Shown: one piece after another, positions 20,642 through 25,698 of the stretch | How positions within the stretch are numbered: position 1 is the first letter of the stretch | Layout of the letters: every line of letters starts with the position of its first letter | Source: CALRGL01 sp964374035 | GTDB lineage: Bacteria > Patescibacteriota > Patescibacteriia > UBA9934 > GWF2-40-263 | NCBI GenBank assembly: GCA_964374035.1 | Contig: CAYJWY010000010.1 | Coordinates: 1 to 25,698, forward strand | Length of the DNA stretch: 25,698 nt | Reading direction: 5' to 3' | The notes under the pieces: generated by a model | What the model saw: the letters and a program-made list of their open reading frames with translations, nothing else | The model's database searches: none | What the model was told of the DNA's origin: nothing | Position numbers and translations under genes: made by a program

Positions 20642-20686
20642 CCGACTCGTAGAAGCTTTCTCAAAGCTTCTCGGGACGGTTTTTTT
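20641..20686 (+). terminator. Long intrinsic terminator
   Basis: AGAAGCTTT (20651-20659) pairs with AAAGCTTCT (20663-20671). The stem is extended outward by ACCG/CGGT and CTCG/CGGG pairs, and TTTTTTT follows. It begins at the last base of the stop codon. Confidence 0.9.
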
Positions 20687-20708
20687 ATCCTTCTGTTTTG
20701 ACCAGAAC

Positions 20709-20737
20709 ATGACAACCATTGTTTTTTTTGTTACGCT
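20709..20737 (+). promoter_or_regulatory. Weak candidate promoter of the NMN adenylyltransferase
   Basis: ATGACA (20709-20714), a 17-base spacer and TACGCT (20732-20737). The start would fall about four bases before ATG 20748. The -10 is poor. Confidence 0.3.
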
Positions 20738-20747
20738 ATTTTCACAT

Positions 20748-21236
20748 ATGTCGAAACCCACATCACTCTTTCTCGGTCGCTTTCAACCTTTCCACAACGG
20801 ACACTTGCTTGTCATCGAAGGGATGACCAAGGTCTCGGGAAAAATTATCATTGCCATTGGGAGCGCGAATGAGCAGGGCACGGATCTGAATCCCTACTCG
20901 GCGCAAGATCGCAAAGAAATGATGCAACGCGCGCTTCAGGCCAAGGACTTGATTCCCATGTTCGATATAAACTTCATCGAAGTGCCGGATCAAAAGAGTG
21001 ATGCTCAGTGGGCGGATCATGTGCTTCAGCTTGCTGGCAGTGTTGATAAACTCTGGACGGGAAATGAGGAGATAAAAAAACATTTTGAGGGCAAGGTCGA
21101 GATTCAGCCTATCAAAGAGGTGCCCGGCATTTCGGGAACGAAGATCCGTGACATGATTAAGAATGGGGGAGACTGGCAGGAGAAGGTTCCGCCAGAGGTG
21201 TTCTCGTTTATTAAGGAAAAAGAGCGACAGTGGTAA
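20748..21236 (+). CDS. Nicotinamide-nucleotide adenylyltransferase (NadM-like)
   Basis: This 162-residue protein is a small nucleotidyltransferase of the archaeal NadM type, which makes NAD+ from NMN and ATP. It shows GRFQPFHNGHL with the HxGH motif, IAIGSANEQGTDLNPYSAQDRKEM, WTGNEE, and the C-terminal GISGTKIRDMI (ISGTxIR) motif. ATG 20748 is preferred because MSKPTSLFLGRFQPFH places the motif as in the family; an upstream ATG at 20709 would add a hydrophobic 13-residue leader. No other NAD genes are nearby. A 46-residue ORF overlaps its stop. Confidence 0.9.
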   Translation: MSKPTSLFLGRFQPFHNGHLLVIEGMTKVSGKIIIAIGSANEQGTDLNPYSAQDRKEMMQRALQAKDLIPMFDINFIEVPDQKSDAQWADHVLQLAGSVDKLWTGNEEIKKHFEGKVEIQPIKEVPGISGTKIRDMIKNGGDWQEKVPPEVFSFIKEKERQW

Positions 21237-21370
21237 AGTTTTGGTGGATTGGTTGCGTCGACGTTGCCCCAAAGACTTATCCCATCGAGTTGCTGTTCGA
21301 CAACTGGAGCGAGTTCTACCGCGAGCTCGAACAGCTCTTTGTCGCGATCATTCGTTCTGCTCGGGTGTGA
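21230..21370 (+). CDS. 46-residue ORF coupled to the NMN adenylyltransferase
   Basis: A GTG at 21230 overlaps the end of the preceding gene and opens a frame with balanced, protein-like composition: VKFWWIGCVDVAPKTYPIEL, then LFDNWSEFYRELEQLFVAII, ending RSARV. AAGGAA lies about 11 bases before the GTG. The stop codon lies in the first stem of a good terminator, so this ORF ends exactly where transcription should. It is aromatic-rich with one Cys. The family is unknown. The other two frames give low-complexity Ser/Arg-rich peptides. Confidence 0.5.
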   Translation: MVKFWWIGCVDVAPKTYPIELLFDNWSEFYRELEQLFVAIIRSARV

Positions 21371-21399
21371 GAAAGCTAAACGCTGACTCACACTTTTTT
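21365..21399 (+). terminator. Intrinsic terminator
   Basis: GTGTGAG (21365-21371) pairs with CTCACAC (21387-21393), followed by TTTTTT. The stop codon of the 46-residue ORF lies in the left arm. Confidence 0.8.
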
Positions 21400-21425
21400 G
21401 TTTGTGGGGCATTTGTGGGGCATTT

Positions 21426-21535
21426 GGGGTCAGGTCCGACTACCGACTTAACAAGTCAAAAGTCGGTAGTCGGACCTGACCCCACTTCGGTGTAAACGTC
21501 AAAAGTCGGTAGTCGGACCTGACCCCACTTCGGTG
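21426..21535. repeat. Inverted and direct repeats, GGGGTCAGGTCCGACTACCG type
   Basis: A 24-bp arm at 21426-21449 is perfectly complementary to 21460-21483. A 38-base block (21455-21492) recurs exactly at 21498-21535, giving two rightward copies and one leftward. This sequence type is a common intergenic repeat in many bacterial genomes (general knowledge). It fills the gap between the NMN adenylyltransferase unit and rtcB. Confidence 0.85.
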
Positions 21536-21541
21536 AGAACG

Positions 21542-21571
21542 AAAAAGACCGGTTCAGGTTGAACCGGTCTT
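21542..21571 (-). terminator. Terminator of rtcB
   Basis: A 12-bp perfect stem (21545-21556 with 21560-21571) with loop GGT. On the minus strand it ends in a T run (complement of 21542-21546), placing it about 18 bases after the rtcB stop. Confidence 0.85.
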
Positions 21572-21588
21572 GAGGCGATCGTTGGGTG

Positions 21589-22950
21589 TCAGTGCTTGTG
21601 GCCGCAGCTTCGTCGGGCGGGCTTTTCGTCGCTCGCCTTCATGCTGTGGATGGGCAGGAGGCGGTGGAGGATCGTCGCCGTGGGCGCGATTGCGGCCTCG
21701 ATGAGCGAGGCGGACTTGTACGCACCGGGCGCCTCGTCGAGGGTGCCGGAGCCCACGCTGGTTGAGAAGACGTCCGCCATCTGGGCCTGGAAGTCTTTCA
21801 CGCTCAGCTCGCGCCGGGCCTGCGCGCGACTCATGACCCGACCGGCTCCGTGGGGCGCCGAACAGTTCCACGTGTCGTTCGACTTGCCCTCGCAGATGAG
21901 GACGCCGTCGCGCATGTTGAACGGGATGATCATGCGCTGACCTTGGTAGGCGCGGATGGCACCCTTGCGGATGATCCGATCTTCGAAGTCGATGAAGTTG
22001 TGCGTCGAGCGCACCTCGTCGATGGGCGAAACGTCGAGCGCGCGCGTGAGAACCGCGGCGATCTGCTCACGGTTGACCTCGGCGTAGACCTGGGCGAAGA
22101 GCATATCGAAGAGATATCCGACCGCATCCTCACCCTCGAGCCACTCCAGACCCTCGGGGATCTCACTGTGCACCTCGTTGGCGGCCTTGGCCTTCATGAT
22201 TAGCCGTCCGATTTCACTGCGGTCCTCGGTCATCGCACGAATACGATCGATTTCCTTCGCGAGTCCGGACTTGGAGCCGCTCTTCAGCCGCTTCATCGCA
22301 ATCGCCTGCCAGTACCCGGCGACCTTGAGGCCGAAGTTCCGGCTACCGCTGTGGATGGTGACCCACAGCGTCTGGTCCTGCGTTGAGCGGCCGATCTCGA
22401 TGAAGTGATTGCCGCCGCCGAGCGATCCCAGCGAGTTCATCGCTCGCTTGGGATCGATCCCGATCTGGCGACACTTCTCGAGGAACCAGGACATGTCGTA
22501 GCGGACGGGCTGGACGCTCACGCCGTACGTCGCGCTCCAGTAGGATGACAGCGAGCGAGCGAGCGAGCGCGCACGCTCCCAGGGGAACGCCCGGTTCATG
22601 TCGATGACCGCCTTGTCGTGCATCTCCATGCCGAACGGAACATTGCGACGCACGAACGCGTCCACTTCGTCATGGTCGATTTCGAGATCCGAGCCGATGT
22701 TCATGCTCAGCATCCCACAGCCGATGTCCACGCCGATGACGTTGGGAATCACCCGCTCGGTCATGGGCATCGTGAAGCCGATGACGCAACCGGCACCAGC
22801 GTGCGTGTCGGGCATGATCGCGATTTGACCCGTGAAGGCGGGGTGGTCCAGAAACTTCCCGATTTGCTCGAGTGCCGTTGCGTCGATCGACACGCGGGGG
22901 AGCATGATCTGCGCTTCGCCGTAGCGTCCCTTCAGGATGGTATTTTCCAC
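21589..22950 (-). CDS. rtcB: RNA-splicing ligase RtcB
   Basis: RtcB joins RNA 2',3'-cyclic phosphate (or 3'-phosphate) and 5'-OH ends using GTP and Mn2+. The 453-residue protein has the metal-site motifs GVDIGCGM with the conserved Cys, GGGNHFIEIG, and HSGSRNFG. It also has the guanylylation motif SAPHGAGR with its His, and DEAPGAYK near the C-terminus. It starts with GTG behind a perfect AGGAGG five bases away, and a consensus promoter precedes it. It is shorter than E. coli RtcB-type enzymes with long N-termini but complete. Codon choice is visibly more GC-rich than in flanking genes, hinting at a different origin. No archease or RtcA is adjacent. Confidence 0.95.
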   Translation of the reverse strand: MENTILKGRYGEAQIMLPRVSIDATALEQIGKFLDHPAFTGQIAIMPDTHAGAGCVIGFTMPMTERVIPNVIGVDIGCGMLSMNIGSDLEIDHDEVDAFVRRNVPFGMEMHDKAVIDMNRAFPWERARSLARSLSSYWSATYGVSVQPVRYDMSWFLEKCRQIGIDPKRAMNSLGSLGGGNHFIEIGRSTQDQTLWVTIHSGSRNFGLKVAGYWQAIAMKRLKSGSKSGLAKEIDRIRAMTEDRSEIGRLIMKAKAANEVHSEIPEGLEWLEGEDAVGYLFDMLFAQVYAEVNREQIAAVLTRALDVSPIDEVRSTHNFIDFEDRIIRKGAIRAYQGQRMIIPFNMRDGVLICEGKSNDTWNCSAPHGAGRVMSRAQARRELSVKDFQAQMADVFSTSVGSGTLDEAPGAYKSASLIEAAIAPTATILHRLLPIHSMKASDEKPARRSCGHKH

Positions 22951-22985
22951 GTATTCCTCCTGTTTGTGTGGTTCAGTGACTGTGA

Positions 22986-23014
22986 AAAATACCAGAAAAT
23001 CGGCTTTTTGTCAA
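22986..23014 (-). promoter_or_regulatory. Promoter of rtcB
   Basis: On the minus strand: TTGACA (23014-23009), a 17-base spacer and TATTTT (22991-22986). The leader is about 30 bases and contains AGGAGG (complement of 22956-22961). Confidence 0.75.
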
Positions 23015-23043
23015 TGTATTTGTTCGACCTTTGTTCGCGTGTG

Positions 23044-23052
23044 TGGTAGTAT
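23044..23052 (+). promoter_or_regulatory. Candidate uvrB promoter
   Basis: TGG-TAGTAT is an extended -10; TTCGAC at 23023-23028 is a poor -35 with an 18-base spacer. The start near 23059 would place the repeat at 23058-23160 in the leader. No SOS (LexA) box is evident. Confidence 0.45.
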
Positions 23053-23057
23053 TTCCC

Positions 23058-23160
23058 CTGTGTCATTCTGACTCCGCCTGAGCGGGGGAAGAGTTTCTTC
23101 ACGAACAAGAGATCCTTCCTGCCTGCCGGCAGGCACGGCAATGCGTTCATGATGACACAG
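23058..23160. repeat. Dispersed fold-back repeat in the uvrB leader
   Basis: This 103-bp element has exact 9-bp inverted ends CTGTGTCAT (23058-23066) and ATGACACAG (23152-23160). It contains the inner palindrome TGCCTGCCGGCAGGCA and an AAGAGATCCTTC segment shared in type with the other copies. It ends 8 bases before the uvrB ATG. Confidence 0.75.
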
Positions 23161-23168
23161 AGAAGATT

Positions 23169-25373
23169 ATGCAATTCAATCTCAAATCCAATTATCAACC
23201 TGCAGGCGATCAGCCCAAGGCCATCAAGCAACTTGTCGACGGCCTTCACAAGGGCAATCAAGCGCAGACGCTTCTTGGTGTTACCGGTTCTGGAAAAACA
23301 TTCACCATGGCCAATGTCATTCAGCAGGTTCAGCGTCCAACGCTTGTGATCGCGCACAACAAGACGCTCGCGGCACAGTTGTGCAACGAGTTTCGTGAAT
23401 TTTTTCCAGACAACGCGGTGGAATATTTTGTCAGCTACTACGATTACTACCAGCCAGAGGCCTACATGCCTCGCTCGGATACGTATATCGAGAAAGAAGC
23501 GATGATCAATGAAGAGATCGATCGCTTGCGACATGCGGCCACGCAAGCACTGCTAAGTCGTCGCGATACGATTATTGTTGCGTCGGTGTCTTGTATTTAT
23601 AACTTGGGAAGTCCCAAGGAATATGAGCGTAGTGTTTTGCATTTGAGTAAAAGGCGGGGGAGCGGCTACCAGGGACCTGGGGCCGAATCCAAAATAGATT
23701 CCTCGAATCGCCGGCAGTCGGTCCCGGGCCCCGGGCCCCTCTCGCGTTCGGAACTTTTTCGACAACTCATCGAAATGCAGTTTGAGCGAACGAACGCGGA
23801 TTTGAAACATGGATCGTTTCGTTCCCATGGCGACGTCATCGAAGTGATGCCGGTGAACCTTGAGATTGTGTATCGTTTGATGATGGACGGTGATGATGTC
23901 ACCGACATTCAGGAACTCGACCACGTTACGCGCAAGAAGATTCGCGATCTTGAGGATATTTGGTTGTTTCCCGCAAAGCACTATGTGGTTTCGCGTCCGC
24001 GGCAAGAAGAAGCGATCAAGTCGATTCGTCGAGAATTGAACGAGCGCCTCGCGGAGTTTGACAAGGCGGGCAGTGTACTCGAAGCGGAGCGACTCAGTCG
24101 TCGTACGCGTTATGACCTCGAATTGATCGAGCAGGTCGGATTTTGCAATGGCATTGAGAACTACTCGCGCTACTTTGACGGACGCGCGCCAGGGGAATCG
24201 CCACAGACGTTGATGCATTATTTTCCTGACGACTTTTTGACGTTCATCGACGAATCGCACGTGACCATTCCCCAGATCGGTGGTATGTACAACGGCGACC
24301 AGGCGCGAAAGGCCACGCTGATCGAGCATGGGTTTCGATTACCAAGCGCGAAAGACAATCGACCGATGAACTTTGAAGAGTTTGAGAAGAAGATTGGGCA
24401 AGTCGTGTACGTGAGCGCAACACCCAGTGTCTACGAGCGCGCGCGGTCTGAGCAAGTTGTGGAGCAGATTATTCGTCCGACCGGACTGGTTGATCCTGAG
24501 GTGGAGGTGAGGCCCATTACTTCAAGTTCAGTCGACCCGTACAAAAACTCTGTCATCCTGAGCGCTAGCGAAGGATCTCTTCAACGAACGAGAGATCCTT
24601 CGTCGAAGACTCCTCAGGATGACACTGGGTATCCAGGTCAGGTTGAAGATTTGATTAAAGAGGTTGTGGTGCGAGCAAAGAAGAGCGAGCGATCGCTCAT
24701 TACCACGCTGACGAAAAAGATGGCCGAGGATCTCACCGAGTTTCTTCTTGAGAAAAAGATTAAGGTGCAATATTTGCATTCGGGCGTCGATACGCTCGAC
24801 CGCATCACGATTTTGTCCGACTTGCGTAAGGGAACGTATGACGCGATCGTTGGGGTGAACCTGCTGCGCGAAGGTCTCGATCTTCCCGAGGTGACGCTTG
24901 TGGCGATTCTCGACGCGGACAAGGAAGGATTCTTGCGATCGGAAACGTCGATCATTCAGACGATCGGCCGCGCGGCACGCAACGTTGATGGTCGCGTGAT
25001 TCTGTACGCCGATCACATGACGAGTTCGCTCACGCGCGCATTGAAGGAAACAGATCGTCGTCGTAAGATTCAAGTTGCGTACAATAAAGAGCACGGCATC
25101 ACGCCAACATCGATTCATAAAGCGATCAATGATATTCGTGGAATGTTGAGCGGTGAGACCGACAAATCAATCGAAGGTATTTTGAAACTCGAACTCACGG
25201 CGGATCCACATGAACTCGAGCAGGTCATCAAAGAAAAGGAACACGACATGCGCGAGGCCGCAAAGAAACTGGATTTTGAAACCGCGGCGTTGTTGCGCGA
25301 TGAGATTGGCGTGCTTGCGAAAGAGTTGAAAGAAAAATCGAAGAAGAAAAAAATAATTACCGTGTCATCCTGA
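23169..25373 (+). CDS. uvrB: UvrABC system protein B with two in-frame insertions
   Basis: UvrB is the damage-verifying helicase-like subunit of nucleotide excision repair. All landmarks are present: the N-terminus NYQPAGDQPKAI, Walker A GVTGSGKTFT (37-46), the beta-hairpin YYDYYQPEAYMP, DESH in FIDESHVTIPQIGGMYNGD, TTLTKKMAEDLTEFL, GVNLLREGLDLPEV, the RecA motif QTIGRAARN, and a C-terminal UVR domain (MREAAKKLDFETAALLRDEI). At 734 residues it is about 60-70 longer than usual. The extra length lies in two places: about 160-192 (after SVLHLSK) and about 455-494 (between EVRPI and QVEDLIKEV), both in repeat-like DNA. The last residues and stop (VSS-stop) are encoded by the first unit of the downstream array. 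The SD is weak. Confidence 0.96.
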   Translation: MQFNLKSNYQPAGDQPKAIKQLVDGLHKGNQAQTLLGVTGSGKTFTMANVIQQVQRPTLVIAHNKTLAAQLCNEFREFFPDNAVEYFVSYYDYYQPEAYMPRSDTYIEKEAMINEEIDRLRHAATQALLSRRDTIIVASVSCIYNLGSPKEYERSVLHLSKRRGSGYQGPGAESKIDSSNRRQSVPGPGPLSRSELFRQLIEMQFERTNADLKHGSFRSHGDVIEVMPVNLEIVYRLMMDGDDVTDIQELDHVTRKKIRDLEDIWLFPAKHYVVSRPRQEEAIKSIRRELNERLAEFDKAGSVLEAERLSRRTRYDLELIEQVGFCNGIENYSRYFDGRAPGESPQTLMHYFPDDFLTFIDESHVTIPQIGGMYNGDQARKATLIEHGFRLPSAKDNRPMNFEEFEKKIGQVVYVSATPSVYERARSEQVVEQIIRPTGLVDPEVEVRPITSSSVDPYKNSVILSASEGSLQRTRDPSSKTPQDDTGYPGQVEDLIKEVVVRAKKSERSLITTLTKKMAEDLTEFLLEKKIKVQYLHSGVDTLDRITILSDLRKGTYDAIVGVNLLREGLDLPEVTLVAILDADKEGFLRSETSIIQTIGRAARNVDGRVILYADHMTSSLTRALKETDRRRKIQVAYNKEHGITPTSIHKAINDIRGMLSGETDKSIEGILKLELTADPHELEQVIKEKEHDMREAAKKLDFETAALLRDEIGVLAKELKEKSKKKKIITVSS
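23650..23745. repeat. GC-rich fold-back insertion inside uvrB (first)
   Basis: The stretch has inverted pieces GGGACC (23672-23677) with GGTCCC (23720-23725), GATTC-CTC-GAATC (23697-23709) and a GGGCCCCGGGCCC run. It encodes a Gly/Pro/Ser-rich segment (RRGSGYQGPGAESKIDSSNR) with no counterpart in standard UvrB, where a loop leads directly into the (L/F)RxL(I/V)xxQ(F/Y)ER helix. Exact borders are not defined. Confidence 0.6.
24551..24624. repeat. Dispersed TGTCAT-type repeat inserted in uvrB (second)
   Basis: This 74-bp element has perfect 12-bp inverted ends TGTCATCCTGAG (24551-24562) and CTCAGGATGACA (24613-24624), and inner arms AAGGATCTCT/AGAGATCCTT. It is read through in a frame without stops, encoding SVILSASEGSLQRTRDPSSK and a few more residues. 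It shares its left half with the copy in the rpmA leader (844-910). Confidence 0.85.
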
Positions 25374-25489
25374 GGAGCAAAGCGACCGTGTCATCCTGAG
25401 GAGCAAAGCGACCGTGTCATCCTGAGGAGCAAAGCGACTGTGTCATTCTGAGGAGAAAAGCGACTGTGTCATTCTGAGGAGAAAAGCGA
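25360..25489 (+). repeat. 26-bp tandem array after uvrB
   Basis: Five 26-base units start at 25360, 25386, 25412, 25438 and 25464. The first three carry GTGTCATCCTGAGGAGCAAAG; the next two have T for C and an extra A variant (GTCATTCTGAGGAGAAAAG). Each unit begins like the left end of the TGTCAT repeat family. The uvrB stop codon lies in unit 1. Confidence 0.92.
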
Positions 25490-25590
25490 CTGTGTCATTC
25501 TGAGGAGCATCGACGAAGAATCTCTAAGAGATCTCCGGCCTGAAGGCCGGACCCGGCTACGCCGGGCTTCACTACGTTCAGGATGACACA
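25490..25590. repeat. Central fold-back element of the terminal array
   Basis: A full TGTCAT...ATGACA element with inner hairpins CCGGCC-TGAA-GGCCGG (25535-25550) and CCCGGC-TAC-GCCGGG (25552-25566) joins the left and right tandem arrays. AGAATCTCTAAGAGATC matches the core of the rpmA-leader copy. Confidence 0.85.
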
Positions 25591-25680
25591 GTAAAGAATG
25601 ACACAGTAAAGAATGACACAGTAAAGAATGACACAGTAAAGATTGACACAGTAAAGAATGACACAGTAAAGAATGACACA
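25581..25680 (+). repeat. 15-bp tandem array at the window end
   Basis: Six full units of GAATGACACAGTAAA (the first with GG for GA, the fifth GATTGACACAG...) and one partial unit run from 25581 to 25680. Each begins like the right end (ATGACACA) of the repeat family. The last 18 bases of the window include an ATG (25688) that may open the next gene, but too little is visible. Confidence 0.92.
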
Positions 25681-25698
25681 CAGGCATATGGCCATGGA

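Noticed and set aside
21163..21495. Open frame of 110 codons
   Set aside because: It overlaps the NMN adenylyltransferase, the terminator at 21365-21399 and the repeat, and has low-complexity Arg/Ser/Cys composition.
25360..25680. CRISPR array
   Set aside because: Units are directly abutting 26-bp and 15-bp tandem repeats without unique spacers, and no cas1 or effector gene is present. The Cas2-like protein at 6681 is a regulator candidate.
25469..25695. Minus-strand frames with CHSLL/CVILY repeats
   Set aside because: The translation is only the 15-bp tandem array read in two frames; no SD or promoter.

Overview
The window looks like chromosomal DNA of a Candidate Phyla Radiation (Patescibacteria, Parcubacteria-like) bacterium. 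The grounds are small divergent genes packed with ATGA overlaps, a reduced division and cell-wall cluster (MraY, FtsW, MurG, MurD, MurE-like, FtsB-like, FtsE, FtsX) broken up by unrelated genes, few Shine-Dalgarno (SD) sequences, and small membrane proteins of unknown function. UGA ends many genes, so this is not a UGA-recoding lineage such as Gracilibacteria. The phylum placement is inference from gene content, not from a marker tree.

Layout. 1-1920: a four-helix membrane protein, ribosomal protein L27 (rpmA), a NifU-type Fe-S scaffold and a small membrane protein. 1967-5379: mraY-ftsW-murG, with a microsatellite fold-back between ftsW and murG. 5400-6540: a 127-bp fold-back element, a 51-residue zinc-ribbon-like gene on the minus strand, tRNA-Lys and two orphan ORFs, one apparently frame-disrupted. 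6630-11781: a Cas2/PaaX-like winged-helix regulator flanked by two related palindromic operators, followed by a P-type cation ATPase, a translin-family protein, an acidic protein of unknown function and a family 2 glycosyltransferase. 11784-16447: murD, an N-terminally short murE-like ligase, a bPH-domain membrane protein, an FtsB/DivIC-like protein and a SurA-like chaperone, nearly all overlapping or touching. 16450-18811: tRNA-Thr, tRNA-Gly (minus), ftsE-ftsX and tRNA-Gln. 18900-21400: single genes with their own promoters and terminators (a PEBP-family protein, a repeat-containing coiled coil, small orphans, an NMN adenylyltransferase). 21589-22950: rtcB on the minus strand. 23169-25373: uvrB, followed by a repeat array to the window end.

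Two themes stand out. First, the regulator at 6681-7205 has a winged-helix-like N-terminus and a Cas2-type ferredoxin-like C-terminus. A perfect 42-bp palindrome lies at its own promoter, and a degenerate copy of the same site lies before the ATPase operon. This suggests an autoregulated Cas2-fold repressor controlling a cation-pump/cell-envelope operon with no CRISPR system in view. Second, short dispersed fold-back repeats with TGTCAT...ATGACA ends have invaded functional positions: the rpmA and uvrB leaders, the uvrB reading frame (kept open), and the uvrB 3' end, where repeat sequence supplies the stop codon and both ends of the element are expanded into tandem arrays.

Several promoters place the predicted start site within a few bases of the ATG (NifU, PEBP, perhaps the ATPase and the NMN adenylyltransferase), and many internal operon genes have no visible SD. 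Leaderless and coupled translation may both be common here.
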